DNA of 64,000 nt from an uncultured Psychroserpens sp. Its GTDB lineage: Bacteria > Bacteroidota > Bacteroidia > Flavobacteriales > Flavobacteriaceae. The stretch spans positions 124,001 through 188,000 of the forward strand of contig NZ_CANLNS010000001.1 of assembly GCF_947492715.1 (NCBI RefSeq), in the 5' to 3' direction. Of the stretch, positions 44,741-53,680 are shown in pieces (positions within the stretch are counted from its first letter, which is position 1; the number at the start of each line of letters is the position of its first letter). Under the pieces are notes generated by a model. That model was given only the letters and a program-made list of their open reading frames with translations. It ran no database searches and was not told the DNA's origin. The translations under genes and the position numbers were made by a program.

Positions 44741-45283
44741 TTGGAATCAGAAAACAGTAAAAAGCTAAAAGATTTTTTCGGAAGAGAATATCAATCTCTC
44801 AAGATTTACGTGAACGCTAAAATAAGTGACACCACAAATCGTGATGCAGAAGATATTATTCAAGATGTCGCTCTAAAATTATTTTCTGGAGCTGATAGAT
44901 ATGCTCCAATAAATAACGTAGCTGGTTTTGTTTATAGATCAATAAGAAACAAGATTGTTGATATTATGAGATCCGGAAAAAAAACAGAACCTATTGATAC
45001 AGATAGTCCTCTTGTAGATATATCTGACACATTGCAGCAATCTAATGAAAATTACATGTCAGAAGAAATGTCCTCTGTATTAAAAACCTGTATAGAAACA
45101 CTTAAACCAGCCTATAGAGATATTATTCTGGCTGTTGATTTCGAAGGATATTCATACAGTGAAATTTCGAAAGAAACGGGAATCCCAGAAGGCACTTTAA
45201 TGTCGAGAAGACATAGAGCCATAGGCATATTATATAAAAAAATTGAAATAGAAATAAACAAACATAAAACTAATAAATCATGA
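44741..45283 (+). CDS. Sigma-70 family (ECF-type) RNA polymerase sigma factor
   Basis: 180 aa. Region 2 (RDAEDIIQDVALKLFSG, ~30-80) and region 4 (LKPAYRDIILAVDFEGYSYSEISKETGIPEGTLMSR, ~125-165). Start codon is TTG; an in-frame stop lies shortly upstream with no ATG between. Overlaps the next gene by 4 nt (ATGA), so a membrane protein is made with it. Confidence 0.9.
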   Translation: MESENSKKLKDFFGREYQSLKIYVNAKISDTTNRDAEDIIQDVALKLFSGADRYAPINNVAGFVYRSIRNKIVDIMRSGKKTEPIDTDSPLVDISDTLQQSNENYMSEEMSSVLKTCIETLKPAYRDIILAVDFEGYSYSEISKETGIPEGTLMSRRHRAIGILYKKIEIEINKHKTNKS

Positions 45284-45705
45284 CAAATTTTTTCACTCAT
45301 AAATTCAGAAAAAAGTCTCCTATAGAAATAGCGGGAATGATTATCTTCGGTATAATTGCCATAACAGGACTAGCCATTTTATTTGGCTTTGTTATTATGT
45401 GGCTATGGAATTGGCTAATGCCATTAATTTTTGGACTTCCTTTGTTAACGTATTGGCAAGCGGTTGGCCTATTTATACTACTCAAACTCCTTCTTGGAGG
45501 ATGTGGCGGCGGAGGCGGTAAAAAGTCGTCAAAAAGATCACAAAACGAATGCAAAGATAATTCTAAAACAGATTTTTCTAAATGGAAATATTACGATAAG
45601 TTCTGGAAAGAGGAAGGTGATGCCTATTACAAACGGTACATAGAGCGTCAAACAAGTCAAGACGAAGGACATAATTCTACACAATCAGATTCTGAATTAA
45701 ATTAA
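45280..45705 (+). CDS. Small membrane protein partnered with the sigma factor
   Basis: 141 aa. Two TM helices (~18-42 and ~50-72) followed by GGCGGGGGKK and a charged cytoplasmic or periplasmic tail. No zinc-finger anti-sigma motif, but coupling to the sigma gene suggests a regulator or primary target of it. Not otherwise recognised. Confidence 0.65.
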   Translation: MTNFFTHKFRKKSPIEIAGMIIFGIIAITGLAILFGFVIMWLWNWLMPLIFGLPLLTYWQAVGLFILLKLLLGGCGGGGGKKSSKRSQNECKDNSKTDFSKWKYYDKFWKEEGDAYYKRYIERQTSQDEGHNSTQSDSELN

Positions 45706-45712
45706 ACACATT

Positions 45713-45931
45713 ATGGAAGTATTAATTTTTCAAACAGACATCGAAACCAAAACAAAAGTCAAATCCATAAGGTCGTCATTCAATAATCATTCGGGCATCC
45801 TAAAATGGTCCATAGACATTGAAGACATTGACAACGTTCTTAGAATTGAAGCAGTATCACATTCTTTACAAAATGACATTATAAATCTGGCAAACACAAG
45901 AGGTTTTAACATTAAATTACTGCCCGATTAA
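45713..45931 (+). CDS. Small HMA/ferredoxin-like fold protein without CxxC
   Basis: 72 aa. Pattern VLIFQTDI - helix - WSIDIEDIDNVLRIEAV - helix - FNIKLL gives the beta-alpha-beta-beta-alpha-beta plan of heavy-metal-associated domains, but the metal-binding CxxC is missing (TKTKVKSI instead). Third gene of the sigma mini-operon; a terminator follows. Confidence 0.65.
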   Translation: MEVLIFQTDIETKTKVKSIRSSFNNHSGILKWSIDIEDIDNVLRIEAVSHSLQNDIINLANTRGFNIKLLPD

Positions 45932-45957
45932 ACATCCTCTAATCTTAATATGCAATT

Positions 45958-45996
45958 AAGCAATCCCTTGTTCTGGTACAAAAGATTGCTTTTTTG
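45958..45996 (+). terminator. Terminator of the sigma-factor operon
   Basis: AAGCAATC (45958-45965) / GATTGCTT (45984-45991) stem with T-run. Confidence 0.8.
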
Positions 45997-46205
45997 TTTA
46001 CGTTAGAATTCTAAATCTTCATATTTATGTAACATAAAAGAGAAAACTGTGATATTTCTTGTAGTGATTGTTTATCTAGAGGTTCGTGAATTTAAAAATG
46101 ACTGATGTTTTGAGATTTATTAAGTGAACTTTAAAAATATTTTTTTTAGCAAAAAATATTAACTATATTATTTTCAGCAGTCTACAACCTTTAACTCTAA
46201 CGCTT

Positions 46206-46844
46206 ATGTCTTTTAAATTAATCAAGTATTCTTTTTTAATAATTCTATTTTCAAGTTGCTCAGGTGTTTTTACAGAACGCTTATTATTAACCGATATCAA
46301 TAGTGATAATGCGAACATATCAACTCAGTACTGGGTTGGTTATGATAGCGATACAAATAAAGCTGAGTCGTGCTATTATTTTGAAAATGCAGGTTATTTC
46401 AGCAAAAGTAAAATTTGGGTTTGTGAAGTGAACGCTAAAGGTAAAGTCTATCTTCGGTTAAAAGAAACTAAAATAGAAAACAGGTTTATAGCACAGACAA
46501 CAATGTGGACTGATGATGGTCAATCAATTACTTCTTTATCTATTTTAATTAAAAAATCTTCTGATGAGTATCACTCATATTTGCTCTCGGATAACGGTTA
46601 TAAAATTGCCGAAAACAGTGCAAAACTTAAAAATTTGAAGGATCACTATTCAGTAAAAATCTCAAAAAGTGAAAACACATTAACCTTTGATAGTGAAGCC
46701 GTCGATTTGTACTCTGATGATATCATTTCATTTTTGGAATCCTTAAATCTTAATATAGAATTAAAAAAAGTGGCAATTTTTAAAGCTACTGATAAAGAAT
46801 TTTATGATAAAACGTTAAAAAAAATAAACGCCCCTAGAAAATAA
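46206..46844 (+). CDS. Hypothetical lipoprotein
   Basis: 212 aa. Lipobox in ILFSSCSG (Cys about 19). Mature part contains beta segments and Cys residues (SCYYFENAGYF, IWVCEVNAKG). No family recognised. Stands alone between the sigma mini-operon and the T9SS protein. Confidence 0.65.
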   Translation: MSFKLIKYSFLIILFSSCSGVFTERLLLTDINSDNANISTQYWVGYDSDTNKAESCYYFENAGYFSKSKIWVCEVNAKGKVYLRLKETKIENRFIAQTTMWTDDGQSITSLSILIKKSSDEYHSYLLSDNGYKIAENSAKLKNLKDHYSVKISKSENTLTFDSEAVDLYSDDIISFLESLNLNIELKKVAIFKATDKEFYDKTLKKINAPRK

Positions 46845-46937
46845 CTACGTCTTTAGCAGCTATTTGTGCAAAACATTAACTCCAATCAACGGTTTTCTTA
46901 TTTTGCTTACATTTGAATGCCAAACAATCAAATCAAC

Positions 46938-48200
46938 ATGAAGTATTTATTTAAGTTTTGCATTTTAATATTTTGCGTTAACTTTTCAATACATAGTCAA
47001 ACCACAAAAAAAGTACTCTTTCTTGGTAATAGCTATACGGGAGTCAACAATTTACCAGCTATGGTAAACACTATGGCTACAAGTACAGGAGATGTTTTAA
47101 TTTATGATTCTAATACGCCAGGTGGCTATCGTTTAATACATCATGCCTCCAATACAACTACTCTCAATAAAATCAACTCAGACAATTGGGATTACGTTGT
47201 ATTACAAGGACAGAGTCAAGAAACATCGTGGAGTCAAACTCAAATGCAGGCCGAAGTATTTCCATATGCTCTGTCGCTAAGTAATGCTATAAGGGCGAAC
47301 TATGAATGTTCAGAACCTATGTTTTATATGACATGGGGAAGAGAAAATGGCGATGCTTCTAATTGCGGCAACCTAGATTGGGTTTGTACCTACGAAGGTA
47401 TGGATGATGCTATAAGAAGCACCTATATCACTATGGCCAATGATAACAATGCCGAAGTATCTCCAGCAGGAGCCGTTTGGCGGTATTTACGTAATAACCA
47501 TCCAAGCCTTGATTTATACACCAATGATGGCTCACATCCTTCATTAGCAGGTTCCTATGCTGCTGCCTGCGCTTTTTACACTATGGTTTATAAAAAAGAC
47601 CCAACTCTAATCACTTGGAATTCGGGTTTATCAACAAACGATGCCAATACCATAAAAATGGCTGCAAAGACGATAGTCTTTGATGAGATTTCTAATTGGG
47701 ATTTCACCATAAATCCAGCCATGGCAGATTATACTGAAGTTGTCAATGAAGAACAAATATCGTTCACCAACACAAGTAATGATTTTGATTCTTTACTTTG
47801 GGATTTTGGAGACGGAAATACATCAACAGCAATTAATCCAATCCACATGTACGCCGCAACAGGTGATTATATGGTAACATTAACCGTAACTAAATGTGGG
47901 AAATCAAATACGAAAACAAAGACATTTAGCATTTCAAATTTAAGCACAGAAGACTTAGAACTAAAAGATTCAATTATTTTTCCAAATCCAGTTTCTGACC
48001 TTCTGACTATACATTTAAATACAAATTATGAGGTTATTGATATACTCATTTTTGATGTCTCTGGAAAACTCATTAGCAAAAACACGTCTAAAAACACCTC
48101 AACACTAAACTTAGATTTTTCAAAATTAAGTTCGGGAATGTACCTTTTAAATGTATCTGCAAATCGCAGTTCTTTTACGTCGTACATTATAAAAAAGTAA
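46938..48200 (+). CDS. Secreted SGNH-like hydrolase with PKD domain and T9SS tail
   Basis: 420 aa from ATG 46938 (an in-frame ATG at 46917 lacks a good signal start). Signal peptide to ~20. Residues ~25-240 resemble DUF4886/SGNH enzymes: GNSYTG (block I Ser) and DGSHPS (block V Asp/His). A PKD domain follows (~255-335; WDFGDGNTSTAINPIHMY). The C-terminal ~75 residues (IIFPNPVSDLLTIHL ... GMYLLNV) are a type A sorting signal, so it should pass through the type IX system to the surface. Substrate unknown. Confidence 0.85.
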   Translation: MKYLFKFCILIFCVNFSIHSQTTKKVLFLGNSYTGVNNLPAMVNTMATSTGDVLIYDSNTPGGYRLIHHASNTTTLNKINSDNWDYVVLQGQSQETSWSQTQMQAEVFPYALSLSNAIRANYECSEPMFYMTWGRENGDASNCGNLDWVCTYEGMDDAIRSTYITMANDNNAEVSPAGAVWRYLRNNHPSLDLYTNDGSHPSLAGSYAAACAFYTMVYKKDPTLITWNSGLSTNDANTIKMAAKTIVFDEISNWDFTINPAMADYTEVVNEEQISFTNTSNDFDSLLWDFGDGNTSTAINPIHMYAATGDYMVTLTVTKCGKSNTKTKTFSISNLSTEDLELKDSIIFPNPVSDLLTIHLNTNYEVIDILIFDVSGKLISKNTSKNTSTLNLDFSKLSSGMYLLNVSANRSSFTSYIIKK

Positions 48201-48318
48201 GATTCATTACCCATTTAAAGTAGCATTATAGCTTTTAGAATAAAGTTGCTTTGAGCTTCAATCTTTTCTATGTCAAATAAATATTGTTAATTGTAAGGTA
48301 ACTTCTTAACCAATTAGC

Positions 48319-49167
48319 ATGCTTAGACATATCAAAACTGTACTTTCCATTCTTCGGGAACGTGACAATCCGCTTAAGATTATTTGGGCTTATGTATTGC
48401 TGCGTACAGGTTTAAATAAGTATATAACCATAAAACAACGTGGGTACAAAATTCATTTATCCCAATCTAATTTGGCAATAACTTTATTTGGCAACAAAGA
48501 TTACGGACAAGAAGACGAAGGCTTTCTGCGAAAAACACTTCAACTTAATGCGACATATGTCGATGTTGGTGCCAACATAGGTACGTTGGTGCTTACAGGT
48601 TCTATCGCTGTGGGTAACGCAGGAAAAGTAATTGGAATTGAAGCGCACCCTAAAACTTTTGATGTCCTAAAATCCAATATTAAACTTAACGGATTTAAAA
48701 ATATTGAACTCCTAAACTCTGCCGTTGGAAATGAAAAAGGCAAGCTCCATTTTAGCGATGCCAAATCTGATGACTCAAACAAAATACTTTTAGATTCTAA
48801 CCAAGGTGTTGAAGTTGATGTGAACTTATTGGATGAATTATTAAAAGACATCAATCACATCGATGTTTTAAAGATTGATGTTGAAGGCTATGAAAAGTAT
48901 GTTTTTGAAGGTGCGACTGATGTTTTAAATAAAACAAAACTCATTTATTTCGAATCTTTTGAAAACAATTATGCGACCTACAATTATAATACAGGAGATA
49001 TTATAAATCTTTTAAACACATTAAACTTTCATATTTATAAAGTGATTAACAACAAACAATTACAGCCTTTAGATCACAACTATAGATCTGTAAAATGCGA
49101 GAATTTAGTAGCAACCAAACAACCTAAGTGCTTAGAAGACGAGTGCAAATTTGAATTCATTTCATGA
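48319..49167 (+). CDS. FkbM-family methyltransferase
   Basis: 282 aa SAM-dependent methyltransferase. Rossmann motif YVDVGANIGTLVLTG (~75-90), IEAHPKTFDVL and the DVLKIDVEGYEKYVFEGA segment (~180-196) are FkbM hallmarks. These enzymes often methylate sugars in surface polysaccharides. Overlaps the next membrane-protein gene by 4 nt. Confidence 0.88.
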   Translation: MLRHIKTVLSILRERDNPLKIIWAYVLLRTGLNKYITIKQRGYKIHLSQSNLAITLFGNKDYGQEDEGFLRKTLQLNATYVDVGANIGTLVLTGSIAVGNAGKVIGIEAHPKTFDVLKSNIKLNGFKNIELLNSAVGNEKGKLHFSDAKSDDSNKILLDSNQGVEVDVNLLDELLKDINHIDVLKIDVEGYEKYVFEGATDVLNKTKLIYFESFENNYATYNYNTGDIINLLNTLNFHIYKVINNKQLQPLDHNYRSVKCENLVATKQPKCLEDECKFEFIS

Positions 49168-49499
49168 CAGTCAACTACTATAAATCCATTCTTTCATGGT
49201 GGGAACCAAAACGTATATGGTTTAATTTTCTTGTTGGAATATCTGGTATTTTAGGTATGCTCACTGGTATATCTCAATTTGAATTTACAGACCTACTAGG
49301 TGTCTTGGCATGGGGCATCTTGGCGAATATTCTTTTTTCAACAGGAATCTTGGTTGAAATTTTAGAGGATTACTACTTCAAAGGAAAATTAAAATTGCAG
49401 CACTTCAGATGGACCTTCTTAGTTATTGGAACACTATTATATTGCACGCTAACATTTTCTTATGCGGCGTATTATTATACACCATTTATAGATTTTTAA
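49164..49499 (+). CDS. Small three-TM membrane protein
   Basis: 111 aa with three hydrophobic helices (WFNFLVGISGILGML, LLGVLAWGILANILFST, FLVIGTLLYCTLTFSYA). Not recognised; co-translated with the methyltransferase. Confidence 0.65.
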   Translation: MTVNYYKSILSWWEPKRIWFNFLVGISGILGMLTGISQFEFTDLLGVLAWGILANILFSTGILVEILEDYYFKGKLKLQHFRWTFLVIGTLLYCTLTFSYAAYYYTPFIDF

Positions 49500-49515
49500 G
49501 TTTAAAAACTTATGA

Positions 49516-49779
49516 AGATCTTGGAAACAACGACCTATTAGCCTATCACTAGATTTATTTGTAAACCTTGTTTTTAAAGGCTACCACTTTTACAATGAAT
49601 TTCTAGACGCTGGTGAAGGAATAGTCACTAATGCCTTATCAGACCGATTGAAAAACTGGAATATCACGATTTTTTAACTACTGAAAAATATCATTGATCG
49701 TATTCGCAATGACAAAGCATCTTTTATTAAAAACGTGATAACATTGGTACGACATTTTGACAACAAAAACTTTTACTAA
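49516..49779 (+). pseudogene. Decayed HxlR-family regulator
   Basis: One frame reads RSWKQRPISLSLDLF, then LVFKGYHFYNEFLDAGEG, IVTNALSDRLKN, an in-frame TAA (49675-49677), then DRIRNDKASFIKNVI and a final stop. This follows the HxlR winged-helix pattern (RSxCPIS..LDLFGDKW..LI.RDL.FKG..F.EFL....GI.TN.LSDRLK) but lacks the GDKW recognition segment, lacks most of the region after DRLK, has Arg in place of the usual Cys and has no start codon (TGA precedes). Confidence 0.75.
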
Positions 49780-49808
49780 CGAACATTTTCTTATATCTAA
49801 AAATTATA

Positions 49809-49816
49809 TATATTTG
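49809..49816 (+). promoter_or_regulatory. -7 element of the TetR gene
   Basis: TATATTTG matches TAnnTTTG; a TTTTC at 49786-49790 is in the -33 region. Confidence 0.6.
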
Positions 49817-49818
49817 CA

Positions 49819-49840
49819 ACTGACTGATTGGTCAGTCAGT
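49819..49840. promoter_or_regulatory. TetR-type operator palindrome
   Basis: ACTGACTGA-TTGG-TCAGTCAGT is a perfect inverted repeat of 9-nt arms, placed on the expected transcription start between the -7 element and the TetR ATG. This is the classical arrangement for autorepression. Confidence 0.85.
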
Positions 49841-49854
49841 AATTATATATATCT

Positions 49855-50394
49855 ATGGATAAAAAGCAACAACTTATAACAGTAGCCACTCAACTATTTG
49901 TAGAGCGCGGTTTTGAAAACACTCCTGTTTCTTTAATCTGCGATACTGCTAAAGTTTCTAAAGGATTGGTATTTCATCATTTTAAATCAAAAGACGGACT
50001 TCTACGTGCCATTTTTGAAGAAACCACCAAAAAAGTAGCAGACATATCCTCCATTGATAACATTAACGAAGATCCCTATCAGCAATTACGGAACATTATT
50101 AACTCATTGTTCGTTCAGTTAGAGGTTGACAAAACATTGTTCCAACTAAACCTTCATTTAATTCTTCAACCTAAAACAAGAAGACTTCTAAATGATCTAA
50201 TAGGTCAAAGATCATCTTATATTTTAAATCATGTTAAACACATATATGGTTTGATAGACCCAGAAAATGCCACTATTAGAAGTTATATGTTTATTGCTGA
50301 ATTAGACGGAATCGCATTAAACTATCTAACCATTTTTGAAGATTATCCCCTACAAGAAATACAACAACAACTTATAGCTAAATACACTAAATAA
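49855..50394 (+). CDS. TetR/AcrR-family regulator
   Basis: 179 aa. N-terminal HTH (QLITVATQLFVERGFENTPVSLICDTAKVSKGLVFHHF, ~5-45) is standard; the C-terminal ligand domain is helical. It should bind the palindrome at 49819-49840 and control itself and the acetyltransferase gene that overlaps its stop by 1 nt. Ligand unknown. Confidence 0.92.
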   Translation: MDKKQQLITVATQLFVERGFENTPVSLICDTAKVSKGLVFHHFKSKDGLLRAIFEETTKKVADISSIDNINEDPYQQLRNIINSLFVQLEVDKTLFQLNLHLILQPKTRRLLNDLIGQRSSYILNHVKHIYGLIDPENATIRSYMFIAELDGIALNYLTIFEDYPLQEIQQQLIAKYTK

Positions 50395-51182
50395 TGAACT
50401 TTATAAAAACCAACGATTTCAATATAATACAACCATTGAGACAAGAACTTTACGACACCTTCACAACCGCTTTAGACAGCATGTGGGAATCTCTTTATAT
50501 TGGGTCATCCACAAGTTACTTGATTCAGGTTAATACTAAAACCATAGGTTATTGTTGTATTGACAATGACAAAAGCCTCACTCAAATCTATATTAAAAAA
50601 CCACATTTAACTCGTATGCAGGACGCCATAACCTCGCTTATTGATTTAAAACTTATTGTGTCGGCAAAGCTTAGCTCTATTGAACCTGTAGGTTTTAATA
50701 CCTGTTTAATACATGCTTCATCTGTTAAAAATAACACCTATTGTTTTCAATTTGAAAACGACACACCTGAGCAAAATACATCTGTTGAATTAACTGTTGC
50801 AACCAACGAAGATGTTGAGATGATACAATCATTTTATAAAACTCAAGTAGGTTTTGAGGACACTTTTGGATATACCGAAAATCTTGTAAAACGTCAAGAA
50901 TTATTTATAGTTAAAAATGGTTCAGATTTTGTTGGAACAGGAGAATGTAGATTAAGCGACTCCCAACCTAGATATGCTGATGTTGGTGTAGCGATACATT
51001 CAACTTTCCGAAGACAAGGTTATGCTTCACAAACTTTACATGTACTCGCCAAAAAAGCACTAACCAAACATCGTAAACCAATTTGCTCAACAACAATTGA
51101 TAACATAGGATCTAAAAAAGCAATTGAAAAAGCTGGATTCCATTTCAGTCATAGCATATTTGACCTTAGATTTGTATCATAA
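50394..51182 (+). CDS. GNAT-family acetyltransferase
   Basis: 262 aa, two domains. The C-terminal half (~130-262) is a GNAT fold with the acetyl-CoA loop VAIHSTFRRQGYASQTL (RxxGxA) and the DNIGSKKAIEKAGF segment. The N-terminal half is an uncertain GNAT-like or degenerate domain. Substrate unknown. Confidence 0.85.
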   Translation: MNFIKTNDFNIIQPLRQELYDTFTTALDSMWESLYIGSSTSYLIQVNTKTIGYCCIDNDKSLTQIYIKKPHLTRMQDAITSLIDLKLIVSAKLSSIEPVGFNTCLIHASSVKNNTYCFQFENDTPEQNTSVELTVATNEDVEMIQSFYKTQVGFEDTFGYTENLVKRQELFIVKNGSDFVGTGECRLSDSQPRYADVGVAIHSTFRRQGYASQTLHVLAKKALTKHRKPICSTTIDNIGSKKAIEKAGFHFSHSIFDLRFVS

Positions 51183-51197
51183 AACTTATTTCGTATA

Positions 51198-51770
51198 ATG
51201 AAAGAACAAATCAAAACCTATTTTAACCGATATGTAACATTTGAAGATTCTGAAATAGATGCTATTTATTCTAAGCTAGAAGAAAAAACGTTTCGCAAAA
51301 AGGAATTTCTCTTAACAGAAAATAGTATTTGTCGTTATAATTTTTTTATAGTCAAAGGCGTTGTTAGGTTGTTTTATTTAGATGCCAAAGGTCATGAGAA
51401 AATTACACAATTTGCCATAGACAATTGGTGGATTACACACATGGAAAGTTTTATTCAACAAATTCCTTCAACACAATATCTCCAAGCCATTGAGGACACA
51501 ACAGTATTATGTTTATCTAAAAGCAACTTGGAAACGCTTTATAAAACTTATCCAAAATTAGAACGCATGTTTAGGCTTATTACGGAGAATATGTTAATTG
51601 CAAACCTTAGAAAAAGTGATATATATCTCCAAATGAAAAGTAAGGAACGTTATTCTTTTTTTGTCGAAAAACTGCCAGGTTTTGCCCAACGTGTACCTCA
51701 ATATATGATTGCTTCATATTTAGAAATCACTCCAGAATACCTTAGCGAATTGCGAAGACAACGCATTTAA
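51198..51770 (+). CDS. Crp/Fnr-family regulator
   Basis: 190 aa. cNMP-type barrel (FFIVKGVVRLFYLDAKG, ~45-61) and a short C-terminal HTH (IASYLEITPEYLSELRRQR). Common Bacteroidota type in which the HTH is at the very end. It starts 16 nt after the GNAT gene; probable targets are the carboxymuconolactone/DoxX genes downstream. Confidence 0.88.
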   Translation: MKEQIKTYFNRYVTFEDSEIDAIYSKLEEKTFRKKEFLLTENSICRYNFFIVKGVVRLFYLDAKGHEKITQFAIDNWWITHMESFIQQIPSTQYLQAIEDTTVLCLSKSNLETLYKTYPKLERMFRLITENMLIANLRKSDIYLQMKSKERYSFFVEKLPGFAQRVPQYMIASYLEITPEYLSELRRQRI

Positions 51771-51847
51771 AAGTCTTTCTTAAGATATCTTAATTTTTAG
51801 GTTCAAACGATCGCATAATTTTACGCCATAATTAAAAACAAACAAAA

Positions 51848-52300
51848 ATGGCACGAATTACTTATAACGATATTCCTAATGGAATGTTTGAACACTTAAG
51901 AACAATTGAAGACTTCATACTTAACTCTTCGTTAAGCAAACAATTGATTGAAATCATCCGATTAAGAACCTCTCAAAAAAATGGTTGTGCTTATTGTGTA
52001 GACATGCACCATAAAGAATTAAAACATATGGGTGAAACCGATTTACGATTGTCCTCTTTATGTGTTTGGGAAGAAACGCCCTATTTCAACGAAAATGAAA
52101 GAGCCGTTCTTCATTTTACAGATGCACTTACCAAGCTAGATCGTAGGCCTATTTCAGATCATATCTATAACGAACTATTAAGTTTCTTTACCAAAGAAGA
52201 AATTTGTTATATCACTTTAGCAATTTCACAAAGCAATACTTGGAATCGATTAATGAAAACTTTTGAGTTTACTCCAGGAAACTATAAGGCAAACGAATAA
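51848..52300 (+). CDS. Carboxymuconolactone decarboxylase-family (AhpD-like) protein
   Basis: 150 aa. The redox motif CAYCVDMH (C-x2-C-x3-H) in a helical fold is the AhpD-type thiol-peroxidase signature. Probably a peroxide- or electrophile-detoxifying protein rather than a true decarboxylase. Confidence 0.9.
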   Translation: MARITYNDIPNGMFEHLRTIEDFILNSSLSKQLIEIIRLRTSQKNGCAYCVDMHHKELKHMGETDLRLSSLCVWEETPYFNENERAVLHFTDALTKLDRRPISDHIYNELLSFFTKEEICYITLAISQSNTWNRLMKTFEFTPGNYKANE

Positions 52301-52310
52301 TAATATATCT

Positions 52311-52754
52311 ATGAAGCTTAAAATCATTAAACTCTTTTTAAGATTAGCGCTATCGCTTAGTTTCTTATCGGCAGTAGCAGATCGCTTCGGTCTTTGGCCT
52401 GAAAACATTTCGGTCTGGCAAAATTGGTCTAATTTTTTAGACTATACCCAACTCATAAATCCGTGGTTGCCTCATCATGTCATACCACTAATTGGCGTCA
52501 TTGTTACTGTCCTTGAAATAGCCTTTGCTATGTTCCTTTTAATTGGATTTAAAACTGAGTTCTTCGCCAAACTTAGCGGTTTTTTACTCCTAATCTTTGC
52601 GCTGTCAATGGCATTTTCAACAGGCATAAAAGGTGTTTTAGACTTTTCGGTACTAAGTGCATCGGCGGGAGCATTTGCTTTAAGCCAATTCAAAGAAAAA
52701 TATATTGAACTTGATTTGCTGTTCTCTAAAGCCAGCGCAGAATTAAAAACCTAA
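52311..52754 (+). CDS. DoxX-family membrane protein
   Basis: 147 aa from ATG 52311, four TM helices. Segments LFLRLALSLSFLSAVADRFG and VLEIAFAMFLLIGF are DoxX-like. Often found with AhpD-like genes, as here. The longer frame from 52263 overlaps the upstream gene and is not needed. Confidence 0.82.
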   Translation: MKLKIIKLFLRLALSLSFLSAVADRFGLWPENISVWQNWSNFLDYTQLINPWLPHHVIPLIGVIVTVLEIAFAMFLLIGFKTEFFAKLSGFLLLIFALSMAFSTGIKGVLDFSVLSASAGAFALSQFKEKYIELDLLFSKASAELKT

Positions 52755-52852
52755 CAGGTTCTGCGCTAGTTTATTTTCAATTTATTACATTAGATATAAA
52801 TGAAGTGTCGTTCACGAAGAATAGCGCCATACGATTTCAAAATGCCATTACA

Positions 52853-53677
52853 ATGAAAACATTAATTTTATATCTGTTCTTTTTTTTAACTCTTACAAGT
52901 TGTACTAATAAAACTGAAAAAGAACAGCCCCAGACCATACCTACAAAAATTTCAGATAAAACCATTATTGATTTATCTCATAGTTATTCTGACAAAACTG
53001 TGTATTGGGTAACTGCCAAAGAATTTAAATTAGATACGGTTTTTAAGGGTCAAACAGATAAGGGCTATTATTATGCGGCCAATAATTTTAGTACGGCAGA
53101 ACATGGTGGTACTCACATAGATGCGCCTATTCACTTTGCTAAAGATGCGCAAACCGTAGATCAAATTCCTCTCGAAAAACTAGTTGGTAATGCTATTAAA
53201 ATTGATGTGTCTTCAAAAAGTAGTGACGATCCAGATTATTTGGTAAGTATTGAGGATTTCAAGAACTGGGAGAAAAATCATGGTTATAAAATACCAGATG
53301 GTAGTATTGTATTAATCGAAACAGGTTTCTCAAAATATTACCCGAACAAAGCAAAATATTTAGGTACAGACGAACGCGGAGATCATGCGGTGAAGCTCTT
53401 ACACTTTCCTGGGCTTTCTCCTGAAGCCGCAACATGGTTAGTTGAAAATAGGCAGATCAATTCCATTGGAATAGACACACCTAGTATAGATTATGGTCAG
53501 TCTGAATATTTTAAAAGTCATGTGATCTTACTTGAAAAAAATATTCCAGCTTTCGAAAATCTCACTAACTTAAGTATGCTGCCATCTAATGGGTTTGAAA
53601 TTATTGCTTTACCTATGAAAATTGAAGGTGGTAGTGGCGCACCTTTAAGAATTATAGCGCTTATTAATAAGGTATAA
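52853..53677 (+). CDS. Cyclase-family (kynurenine-formamidase-like) lipoprotein
   Basis: 274 aa from ATG 52853. Lipobox LTSCTNK, so it is exported and lipid-anchored. The metal site HGGTHIDAPIHF (~83-94) and the later GIDTPSIDYG belong to the cyclase/formamidase family, which hydrolyses amide or cyclic substrates. Its stop lies 3 nt from the stop of the opposite gene. Confidence 0.88.
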   Translation: MKTLILYLFFFLTLTSCTNKTEKEQPQTIPTKISDKTIIDLSHSYSDKTVYWVTAKEFKLDTVFKGQTDKGYYYAANNFSTAEHGGTHIDAPIHFAKDAQTVDQIPLEKLVGNAIKIDVSSKSSDDPDYLVSIEDFKNWEKNHGYKIPDGSIVLIETGFSKYYPNKAKYLGTDERGDHAVKLLHFPGLSPEAATWLVENRQINSIGIDTPSIDYGQSEYFKSHVILLEKNIPAFENLTNLSMLPSNGFEIIALPMKIEGGSGAPLRIIALINKV

Positions 53678-53680
53678 TCT

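Noticed and set aside
45713-45931. Copper chaperone (HMA)
   Set aside because: The fold pattern fits, but the metal-binding CxxC is missing.
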